64,000 bases of DNA from Zygnema cylindricum (taxonomy: Eukaryota > Streptophyta > Zygnematophyceae > Zygnematales > Zygnemataceae), in contig JBBHKE010001201.1 in assembly GCA_037447655.1 (NCBI GenBank), positions 241,299-305,298 on the forward strand, given 5' to 3'. The position numbers and the translations under genes are program-made. Shown here in pieces: positions 23,889 through 33,058 of this stretch. Numbering within the stretch: position 1 is the stretch's first letter; each line of letters starts with the position of its first letter. The notes beneath the pieces are model-generated. The model saw only the letters and a list, made by a program, of their open reading frames with translations, searched no databases and was not told the origin of the DNA.

Positions 23889-25661
23889 TGTCTTTTTCTC
23901 AACCATTGCTTTGAATGCTTTAAACTTTTCAAATTCCTCGCATTTCTGTCGCACTAGGTACATGTGAGTCATCCGAGATAAGTCATCAATAAAGGTGACT
24001 AAGTATCTTCTCCCAATGCAAGAGGGTACCTTTGTTGGGCCCCATACGACTGAGTGAATTAGTTGGAGCGGGCGAGTAGCCCTTGTTCCTAAGGATTTGG
24101 GAAATGAAAGATGATGGGATTTTGCCATCTTGCAACTGTGGCAAGGTTCTTTGGAATGTGTGACAGAGGTAAGACTTATTCCGTTAGCTATGTTGCTTGC
24201 GATTAGTTTCATCATTCCATCAGTGTGGAGGTGGCCGAGTTGCTTGTGCTAGAGGAGTTGGTTGTATGTTGGTTGTAAAGGCTTGTCTATCTTCTCTTTG
24301 TTGATTGTAGTTTCTTTCTAACATCGTCTTCTTTCATATCCCCTTACTCTTTGGTGTTCGTTCCTTGTGATGGAAGAACAACTCAGGCTGCGAGAGCTAG
24401 GATTAAGGTCTGAGGCTGCACTTCACCCAATATGTGCTATCTGCCATTCTCTCCCCTTCCGCGATGGTAAGTTCGTTTCTCACCAGTTTTATCTTTCCTT
24501 CTTTTTGCGAGATCAGGATGATTTCGTTATCTTCAGCTTGGGGAATAGAGTAGAGGTTACGTTTGAAGCTTGGAACATAAAGCACATTTTTGATTGTGCA
24601 TGAAACCAATCTACCATCTACTAACGCCTCAATATCAATGTCTCCCTTTCCTATGCAGAGTGACGTGTGATTGTCTCCCATATATATACGCGAGGGAGGT
24701 GTCTCATTGAAGTTCAAGAACCACTCTCGGCGGTAGCATATGTGTTAGGACGCCCTAGTGTTCACCATCCAATCGTTCTTGTTGATCGATAGGGTGGACA
24801 CCATTATGGTTTGCGATTAGACAATTTCCTTTCTTTTTCCTTTTCGTTTCTTTAGCTTCGATTGGTCAACCTTGTCATGTTGCTTGTCATAAGTATATTT
24901 TCGGCAAACAAAGATGAAGTGTCCAGGCTTGTTGCATTAGAAACACTTCTTCTCTTTCTTGTCTCCATTTTGACTCTCTAGTGTGTCTTTCTCCTTGTGG
25001 GGAAATCTCCTGTTTTCTTATGCAAACGCGGAGCTCTCTCCATTGAGCTCACGATTAGACATGATTTGAGTTTTGAACTCGTCTTTCAAGACAGGTTCGA
25101 CAACCTCATTCTATTTCCTAGTTATGGGGTGAGATAGATCAAGCCACGTGAGTATGGTTTTGTACTGAACGGGCAGGGACAACATGAGAAGTGTGATCTT
25201 GTTGTCAATGGGAAGAATGACATCGACAGGGTCGGCTTCGACCAAGTGGTTAGCGTAATGTGAGGTGTAAACCTCTATTGATGTGTTGTCTTGGTAGATA
25301 GTGGTCATGAGTGATTTGCCCAGCTTGATTCCTGCAGTTATTCCTGAAAGCTTGTGAGTTGTCGCGAGTGACTCCCAAATTTATGCAGAAGATTTCCAAC
25401 TAGTGACATTGTGAAGCTGGTTATTGGCAATACCTCTGATCAAAGTGTTTTTTTCTTTGATCTCGTTGGTTTCCCATTCTGCCATTGATTTCTTCTCATC
25501 AGCTTTGATGTTGTTGCTTCTGCAGAAACAAGACGTGCAACTCTGTTCAGGTAACGATACCTGAACAACCTCTCTCCTCAAGGGTTGGTTTGGCCCGGCA
25601 TCTCTAGTGTTGGTAATTTGTGCCTTGGAATTTATCGAGATTGGAATGGCGGCCCATAACC
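23889..25661 (-). pseudogene. Copia-type gag-pol relic (family D)
   Basis: Minus-strand fragments appear in element order from 25661 downwards. First comes gag (25381-25581 and 25111-25308), then a CCHC knuckle at about 24895-24960 with a stop inside its first Cys pair. Protease/pre-integrase follows (24403-24717; NVLYVPSFKRNLYSI), then the integrase zinc and core start (23889-24215; CHSCKMAKSHHLSFPKS, VVWGPTKVPS, FIDDLSRMTHMYLV). Numerous stops and shifts separate these. Integrase beyond the first catalytic Asp region, RT and RNase H are missing: the element is cut at ~23889 against a plus-strand LTR of another family. A PBS-like GGCGGCCCATAACC lies at 25648-25661 next to the LTR. Confidence 0.8.
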
Positions 25662-26214
25662 TAAAGTCCAGAGTCTGCCATTTCGGGTAACCAAGAAGAT
25701 AATTGGAACCATGGTGGTATAATACAAGAGAGGAAACTCAAGTCCAGACTCAAATTCGTCACGAAATGTAGAAAATAAGACAAAAAAAAAGAGAGAGAAA
25801 GTAATAGGCATTCACATGTAAAAAAAGATAGGAAAGGCTTTTAGGAATCCATTATTAAAGAGGAGTAAAAACAAAAGATGTAAATCTAGACAATCTGTCC
25901 TTTGTGAATGATAATTCTAAGTTTGCAAAAACCAACTATTTAAGCCTAAGAACAAGCAAAGAATCTAAGTGATAGTCTAATGAATGAATGCCACGTGTCT
26001 AATTTGACAGCCTACAATAATACGCCTACAATAATGCACAGGTGTTGACACACAAACCCACCAAAAATAGGGCTCCCTAAAATATCGCGGATCAAAGTGG
26101 ATACGATTCGATTTTGCTTGAAGCCGAAATTGGTATAGTACTGAATTGGAATTATTGCCTAGAGTCGCACGAAAAACAACAGTTGTAACCATTGTTTATT
26201 ACAAACCCCCGACA
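25662..26214 (-). repeat. 5' LTR of the family D copia relic
   Basis: The segment lies immediately upstream (minus sense) of the primer-site-like sequence 25648-25661. On the minus strand it begins TGTCGGGGGTTTGTAATAAA, a typical copia LTR start with TG, and ends with CTTTA next to the PBS. It is about 553 bp, much shorter than the ~1-1.2 kb LTRs of the other families. The partner LTR is missing. Confidence 0.6.
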
Positions 26215-26290
26215 TTTTCTAACTTTCCCATTTCCTACTCCAATTCTTATTTAGAGGGTGGGCGAGTTGATGGAGTGGATAGCATTAGAG

Positions 26291-26825
26291 AACTATTAAT
26301 AGCAACCGATTGAGTGGAAGCATTCCATCGTCCATCGGTCAACTAGCAAACCTTCGCTATATGTAAGTCAAAATCCAACACAAATCCAAATGCTGTTTCT
26401 AAAATGAGATATTGGATTTTTTCCAAAATAGTGCTTAATTGTAATGAATGTGTTTGCTCGTTTTTTACGTTTTGAAAATACTTATTTTTACAATTTTTAT
26501 CATATTTACTACAGAAACTCTAAGCACAATGTTCAACTGTCCTAAATCTTAATAGATTAATAAATTTTTCAACTCCAAGTACGGGAAGAAGGGTTTGGAG
26601 AGGGGAAGGTAAAGGCGGAAGAGAGATTGTCACTTCCATTCAAAAATCAATGTGGTTGGGGAGTTTAAACCCGTTCTCTTTCTCGACCTTCCCTCGCCTC
26701 CCTCACATGGAAGCTTACTTTCACCCCTCTTTATGGGCTGGATGGCATTACAGATTCATACTTAACAACAAATTGAGTGGAAGCATTCCAAATTCTATTG
26801 GTCAACTGACAAATCTTCAAGCCTT
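26291..26825 (+). pseudogene. Two 72-bp leucine-rich-repeat exons (LRR gene fragment)
   Basis: Exon 26291-26362 is exactly 72 bp, phase 2, with a preceding AG and a GTAAGT donor; it encodes SNRLSGSIPSSIGQLANLRY. The second unit, 26754-26825, is also exactly 72 bp and phase 2, preceded by TTACAG; it encodes NNKLSGSIPNSIGQLTNLQA. At its end the expected GT donor reads TT. One-LRR-per-exon architecture is typical of plant LRR receptor genes. The flanks show no further LRR exons, kinase or membrane segment. Probably a stranded or decaying fragment of the same gene class as the 1470-2340 exons, which begin in the same phase and register. Confidence 0.7.
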
Positions 26826-27164
26826 TTATTATAAACTGAAACACATCCTAAAATAGAGTGTTCCGAACTTCTAAACAGTCAACTGGTTATCTTAAACCTT
26901 ACGAAGGTGAGTTAAACAACAATTCATACTTAGACATTACGGTAGGTCGGGTATTTCTCCCCACTTTCATTCGAAGGTACACTCCCTCCGCTCCCTTCCA
27001 GCTCTTTCTCTTGCCCAAATTTGAGGGGTTGGTGTAACTAAAAACTTACCTTCACTGTTAGAGAGAAGGCGGAAATGGAAGGGGAGAGGTTTGGGAAGAA
27101 GGGCATGAACCTCAACTTTTTAAATAATTAGATAATTCTAAATCCTGTCAACTTGTAACACGAA

Positions 27165-27240
27165 NNNNNNNNNNGGAGGGGGAGGGGGGGGGGAGGGGGA
27201 GAGAGAGAGAGAGAAAGAGAGAAAAAGGGTTTTTTTAGTG
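27165..27240. other. Assembly gap (10 N) and GA-rich low-complexity tract
   Basis: N run at 27165-27174 followed by GGAGGGGGAGG and GAGAGAGA tracts. The gap length is likely nominal. Confidence 0.95.
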
Positions 27241-27622
27241 TTTTTTAGGGGCTGCATATGTGAAAGAAATAGTAGAATGAATGAACGGTTTTTAGGTTAA
27301 TATACGACAGTGATATACGATAGATGGAAAAGCTAAATGAAAAGACGTTAATTATTCGTTAGAGCCGTTTGAAGTACGCTCAAAATATATAGTCACGTTC
27401 CGCGAATTAGGTAAAAAAATACGGGGGCAAATAAAATGTTTCGTGTTTTGTTGGTCGTCGCTTTTACAGACAGGCGGTTGGGAAAAAGGCCGCGCGGCGC
27501 GGCGCATCGCAAAACGAAATGAAATGGCGGCGACGTGGACGCGTGCGCCGCCTGTTCTCACTGCACTCACTAGGCCTCCGGGGCTGAAAATTGTAAGGTT
27601 CAGTATAGTACTGTAGCAGCCG

Positions 27623-28822
27623 TGTTGATATTTGAGTATTGTGTTGATATTTGAGTATTTTATAGGTCTGTATTATGATAAGAAAAAGGTAGAGGGCAGT
27701 CTATCTCTAACTCCCTTATCCAAGCCCCCACACTTGTTGTAGTCACTGAAGGCTGAGTACAGAGATAAAGCCATGGCTGCTTAAAGCTTTTTAGAGAGAC
27801 AGGTAGCAGAAAACAGATAGGTTTACTAAAATTATAGACAGACCCAAGAATTGATCTTGGTACCAAGGGTTCGTCAAAGTAGCCGTTTGCTTTGTCCGTT
27901 AGGTCTAGGACCTGTGTTAGGGTATATGAGGTTTGATAAATATATATATAGTCACGTGTAGACTAATTCGTTAAACGAGGAATAATTACGTAGTGCATGG
28001 AGACAATTTTAGATAGTACGGAGTGCGGTTTCCATGTATTTTATGAAACAGATATCGCGCATTTGTTTCGACCGCGAAACAAATACCACGCGTCTAATTT
28101 CAACGCCTAGATTTATAGCCGGTTTTGATCGGACGGCCACGATAGGCGCCCCGATCACGGAAGAGGTACTTCTGGCGTTTTTCAGTCATCGCCACGTCAG
28201 GTGACAAGTGGCGTGATGACATTGGATTGCGGCAACTCCGAAGATTACGGGAACAAATCTCGATTTGACACGTGTCGACATTTTGGCCATGTTGTACAAT
28301 GGAAGTACAAAAAGTACATCGCCACCTCTACTTTTCTGTACGACACAGTAATTTGATAGGTGTTGTACGTCAATAGATAGAGTTTTAGAGAGGGAATATG
28401 ACTTAGGAAATTTAGTAGGTAGCAGCCTCTCTTTGAGAGAGCTCCTGTTCAAAAGGTCATCTTTGACCATTCATAACTATCAATTTACTTGACCATTTTC
28501 AATGATTCTTTTTGTTGCGGACACAGGGAAGTCCAAGCTACACAAGGGTGTAGTCGGTCAGAGTTTTTGCCTGCCAGAGTGGCTGCATTTCTAAGGGAAA
28601 GTCAAAGTGGGTGAATGTGTCCAAAACTCATATTCTAACTTTGCATTCTGTGGTGGAAATGAGCACACAGAAATTCTTATTTTATAGGGGTGAAGCTATA
28701 ATGGGTCTCAGATTGTCAAGGGGTCAGTCATTAGGGTCTATATCAATTTGGAGTTGGCAGAATCTAGATAAGCTTCTTTTGGATATGCGATTTCTGTGGG
28801 CAATGGAGCACACAGAGTTTTA
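27623..28822 (+). repeat. 5' LTR of gag-only element copy 1
   Basis: Starts TGTTGATATTTGAGTATT, and the first 19 bp are repeated directly at 27642, so this LTR is 19 bp longer than its partner. It contains the hairpin (27695-27780), the antisense tRNA-like segment (~27840-27910), ACGT boxes and five GTAC cores at 28294-28368. It ends TTTTA instead of TTTCA; that C-to-T change also makes an in-frame TAG just upstream of gag. Confidence 0.85.
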
Positions 28823-28837
28823 GATTATGGGCCCACT
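28823..28837 (+). promoter_or_regulatory. Primer-binding site complementary to initiator tRNA-Met anticodon arm
   Basis: GATTATGGGCCCACT directly abuts the 5' LTR. It matches the complement of the plant initiator tRNA-Met anticodon arm (GGTGGGCCCATAACC) at 13 of 15 positions. Confidence 0.75.
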
Positions 28838-30604
28838 ATCTAGGGTGCCTATGTTAGATGGAATAGACTTTACTTATTGGGAGTTTATGATGGAGGGATT
28901 GCTTTTCGAAAAGCACTTATGGGGAATTGTTTCGGGACAGGTGAGGTGTCTGCCATCGGGTTTTGGTGGAGCTTACTACGGAGATTCATCTGGGGCTTCG
29001 CTGAAAACCAACATGATTTTAGATGCAACGGAAGGTGAAGGGAAAATCATTGCCATTGAAGGGGGAAAAGGGGAGAAAGGAAAAGGGACACTTATGGTGA
29101 GGGGAGGTAGGCTCTTAGCTATGGTACCACTTGTAGGGATTAAAACTGAAAAAAATGACAGAAAAATATGGGAATACAAAAACACTATAGCAAAGCATCT
29201 CATACTTAGAAACGTGTCTAAGTCCATAGCTATCACTCTTATAAACTTAACGAAGTCTTGAGAGATATGGGAAGCACTAAGTCAGATTTATAAGAGTGAA
29301 ACTATTCAGAGGCATCAATTAGTAAAACAAGAAATAGATGCCAATGTTTATAAACACGGTAGCATGATAGAGTTTTGCAATGATATTGCTGCGCTATATG
29401 TGGAGCTGGCTAGTGCGGGATATGTACAATCTAAGGAGAGGAAGATTAATACACTACTCATGAAACTCCCAGATGAGTACGAAAACATCATTTGTCGTAT
29501 GCAGGCAATGGATGGCTCCTCATGGACTTGGAGCTTTACCATGAGATAATTCTTGTGAGGGAAAGCACTTTGGATCTTCGTAGGGGAAGTGACAGAGTGA
29601 ATGCATTTACAGCTGGTGGTGATTGGCAGAAGCGTGATGAGAGGAACGGCGGTGACGAGCGGAAGCGTGATGAGAGGAAAAAAGACAAAGGTAAACCTTA
29701 TCGGAACTTTGGTAGAAACAGAGGGAGAGGAACAGAAACGAGAGCTTTGAAAAAAGGGGTTTGCTTCTTTTGTAAGGAACCGGGTCATTATATAGAGGAA
29801 TGCCCTTGTTTGGAAGAACTTAGAAGTTGGAATGTGGATGAGAAGGAAGAACGGGAAGAGGAGAAAGAGGATGAAGATATGTTGGAGCTTCTCCGCATCG
29901 ATAGTATGGGAAAGAGAGAAAAGCACACAGAAATTCCACGTAAGCAACAGTGTGCTTTTGGAGGTATAAGGGAAGTAAAGAGAGAGGAGATACTTGAGGG
30001 AGTTCAAAATATTAAGGATAGTTTCATCGATATTTTGGAAACAGAAAACTGGTCGGAAAAGGAGACTTCAACGGATTCCGAGAAAAGGGGAGAAGTGAAA
30101 CTAGAAGGGTTTCTAAAGGGTAGGGGAGAAGAGGATTATTTAATGAAAAGTATAGGGGAGGAGAAATATTTATTGGGAATAAATTTAGAAAGTGAGAGTG
30201 GGAAAAATTCCATGGGAGAGAGTGAGGAAAGTTCATTTTTTGGGGGTAATGGGTTAGACATCACTAAAGGAAGTGATGGTATTTATGAGGGTGTGCTTGT
30301 AAAAGGGTTAGCATCTGGGTGTATGTTGCAGATTGGAGATGGGATTGGCTGTTTGAATTGCAAGAGGGAAATTGGGTTTGGTGTGGATGGAAAAGAGACG
30401 AGGTGGATAAAATCTTTGCTCGAATTTATGAAAAGTGGGATGCTAAATAAAATGTGTGATGCAATTATTATTTCGGTTCATCTAAAGCAATGTTTCAAAT
30501 GCGAGAGCATTTTCTTAAAGTTTTATGAAAAGAAAAGGAAAAGAAATAAAAAGAGAAAGAGGGAGAGAGAGTGTATGTTTATTTGTGTGAGGGAGTCGAA
30601 ATGA
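28827..30604 (+). pseudogene. Gag with novel C-terminal region, copy 1
   Basis: The frame begins at the ATG inside the primer site (MGPLSRVP, then FTYWEF); the upstream ATG in the LTR is cut off by TAG. It continues through a copia-type gag core (HLWGIVSGQVR, NTIAKHLILRN, LTKS then TGA at 29259-29261; EIWEALSQIY, MLKLP-like NTLLMKLPDEYENI). A 1-bp loss after ATGAGA (~29547) moves coding to the frame that ends at 30604. That part has RGSDRVNAF, an Arg/Asp/Lys-rich linker, the CCHC knuckle CFFCKEPGHYIEEC and PRKQQCAFGGIREVK, which aligns to the copia gag-protease junction. About 215 residues with no pol similarity follow (NSMGESEESSFF, VKGLASGCMLQIGDGIGCL, MKSGMLNKMCDAIIISVHL). The end is very basic (KRKRNKKRKRER). 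Confidence 0.8.
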
Positions 30605-30615
30605 AAACATACTAG

Positions 30616-30628
30616 AAAATAAGGGGAG
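30616..30628 (+). promoter_or_regulatory. Polypurine tract, gag-only element copy 1
   Basis: AAAATAAGGGGAG lies immediately before the 3' LTR (TGTTGATA). It is identical to the tract of the intact copia element. Serves as the plus-strand DNA primer in LTR elements. Confidence 0.85.
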
Positions 30629-31808
30629 TGTTGATATTTGAGTATTTTCTAGGTCTGTATTATGATAAAAAAAAGGTAGAGGGCAGTCTGCCTCTAACTT
30701 CCTTCTCCAAGCCCCCACACTTGTTGTAGTCATTGAAGGCTGGAGAGGGAGATAGAGCCATGGCTGCCTAAAGCTTTTTAGAGAGACAGGTAGCAGAAAA
30801 CAGATACGTTTACTAAAATTATTCACGAACCCAGGAATTGATCTTGGTACCTAGGGTTCGTCAAAGTAGTCGTTCGCTTTGTCCGTTAAGTGTAGGACAT
30901 GTGTTAGGGTATATGAGGTTTGATAAATATATATATAGTCACGTGTAGACTAATTTGTTAAACGAGGAATAATTACATAGTGCGTGGAGACAGTTTTAGA
31001 TAGTACGGAGTACCGTTTCCATGTATTTTATGAAACGGATATCGCGCATTTGTTTCGACCGCGAAACAAATACAACGCTTCTAATTTCAACGCCTAGATT
31101 TATAGACGGTTTTGATCAGACGGCCACGATAGGCGCCGCGATCACGGAAGAGGTACTTTTGGTGTATTTTGGTCATCGCCACGTCAAGTGACACGTGGCG
31201 TGACGACATTAGATTGTGGCAACTCTGAAGATTACAGGAACAAATCCCGATTTGACACGTGTCGATATTTTGGCCAGGTTGTACGATAAAAGTATAGAAA
31301 GTACATCGACACCTGTACTTTTCTGTACAACACAGTAATTTGATTGGTGTCGTACGTCAATAGATAGAGTTTTAGAGAGGGAATAGGACTTAGAAATTTT
31401 AGTAGGTAGCAGCCTCTCTCCGAGAGAGCTCCTGTTCTAAAGGTCATCTTTGACCATTCATAACTATCAATTTACTAGACCATTTTCGGTGATTTTTTTT
31501 GCTACAGACTGAAGGGAGTCCACGGTACACGGGGTGTAGTCAGTCAATGTTTTTGCCTGCTAGGGTAGCTGCATTTCTAAGGATAATTCAAAGTGTGTGA
31601 ATGTGTCCAAAACTCATATTCTAACTTTGCATTCTGTGGTGGAACTCAGCACACAGAAAGTCTTATTTCACAGGGGTGAAGCTATAGTGGGTCTCGGATT
31701 GTCAAGGGGTCAGTCATTTGGGTTTATATCAATTTGGAGTCGGCACTATCTAGATTAACTTCTTTTGGATCTGCGATTTATGTGGGCAATGGGGCACACA
31801 GAGTTTCA
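30629..31808 (+). repeat. 3' LTR of gag-only element copy 1
   Basis: 1180 bp, TGTTGATATTTG to GAGTTTCA. Contains the hairpin at 30682-30768 and five GTAC cores at 31281-31355. Followed at once by the AGCCG target duplication. It differs from the 5' LTR at many single bases, so the insertion is older than the copia element at 42 kb. Confidence 0.88.
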
Positions 31809-32049
31809 AGCCGTACTATAAGTAACTATGTAGTACAAACAAAACTACCCTGACATTTCCAATAGTATTCGCACATTTGGAGTACAAAGTAGTAAAGTAC
31901 AGTATTGGTTTAGAATTTCAGGTTTCAACAAAACACACCGCGGAACAACCACAGAAGATTGTCTTTTTGAAGACATTGTCTTTGCTCTTGCCAGTAACAG
32001 TGCGAGAAACTTCCCATGGTAAGGATTAAGGACTCCGAGATGGTATGAA

Positions 32050-32480
32050 CAATTTGATTTCAATGGCGGTCGAGATATTTTGCTGCTTCGGATTTGCTTC
32101 GGGTGTGTTTCTCCATATTCGTACTCGGTGTTTGTTTGAACTTAGAAGGGAGGGAGTTTGGGAGCCTCCACTTGTACATTTGGTGGGTTTTTTCTCGTGC
32201 GGCTTATTACAGTACGGTTGCTTTACACGTGCAGGGTTCCTCCCTTTTTAGATGTGATATTAGAGTGGTGGATTACTTTCATGTTCCGCAATTTCCCCAT
32301 CACGTTACCACTGAGTGCGTGGGGTTTATGGCGGTCAGGCTCATTTTAACGAGCTAAGTTATGGCAGGGCTCAGGTTGATAGCTTTGTTCAACTTTGGCG
32401 TGCTTTATTATATTTTTTAGTAACTTTAGTTTGTCATTTTGCTTTTCATTTTGTTTTTGTAGTGTTCACAGTTAATTGTA
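32050..32480 (+). pseudogene. 3' end of a LINE (copy C)
   Basis: TTCAATGGCGGTCGAGATATTTTG encodes MAVEIFCCFGFAS, matching the end of the LINE ORF in copies A (38667) and B (51637). The following GTTTCTCC-AT-CGTACTCG matches the copy B tail. All coding upstream of this point is missing; the segment before 32050 is not LINE-like. Downstream is an AT/T-rich 3' region leading into a 71-bp tandem array. Confidence 0.65.
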
Positions 32481-32484
32481 TCTT

Positions 32485-32842
32485 GGATCTCCTTTTTTCT
32501 GTCCTTTCTTGTTGCACTACTGGACATCACCTCTTCCCCGTAACTATGTACCTGCGGATCTCATTTTTTCCGTCTTTTCCTGCTGCACTACACGACAACA
32601 CCTCTTCCCCGTAACTATGTACCTCCAGATCTCCTTTTTTCCGTCTTTTCCTGCTGCACTACGCGACAGCACCTCTTCCCCGTAACTATGTACCTCCGAA
32701 TCTCATTTTTTCCGTCTTTTCCTGCTGCACTACGCGACAACACCTCTTCCCCGTAACTATCTACCTTCGGATCTCCTTTTCTCCGTCTTTTCCTGCTGCA
32801 CTACGCGACAACACCTCTTCCTCGTAACTATGTACCTCCGGA
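32485..32842 (+). repeat. 71-bp tandem array, five units
   Basis: Unit starts (GGATCT/AGATCT/GAATCT) fall at 32485, 32556, 32627, 32698, 32769 and 32840, so the period is exactly 71 bp. Each unit has TTTTTCCGTCTTTTCCTGCT, then GCACTACGCGACAACACCTC, then TTCCCCGTAACTATGTACCT. It follows a LINE 3' end and may be part of that LINE's 3' UTR. Spacing without variable spacers rules out a CRISPR array. Confidence 0.92.
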
Positions 32843-33058
32843 TCGGGCCTGCGGCCGGTACTAACAGCACGCACATTGGCGAAACCACAGGTTTGACCCC
32901 CCTAGGTCATCAGTAGCTCCCGCGCCCTCCCCATGAAACGCTTGATTCCCCATCCCCCCATATAACGAGTTCCAAAAATCATACGCACAAACGCGTGCAC
33001 ACACACATATATAATCACTTGAAAAAAAAACATATATTTCTTTACCCTCTCCCCCCCA

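Larger units (their letters stand above)
27623..31808 (+). mobile_element. Gag-only LTR retrotransposon, copy 1 (TR-GAG-like, family B)
   Basis: It is bounded by long terminal repeats of about 1.18-1.20 kb and by a perfect 5-bp target duplication AGCCG (27618-27622 and 31809-31813). Order: LTR, primer site, gag ORF with a long unidentified C-terminal region, polypurine tract, LTR. The internal region is only about 1.8 kb; no protease, integrase, RT or RNase H coding is present. A second element with the same design lies at 54897-59223, so the lack of pol is a family trait. It should need pol proteins supplied in trans; the copia element at 42163-48499 shares its primer site and LTR layout. 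TR-GAG elements are a known plant class. Confidence 0.88.

Noticed and set aside
32485-32842. CRISPR-like array
   Set aside because: Units are contiguous 71-bp tandem copies with no variable spacers, in a plant nuclear context.
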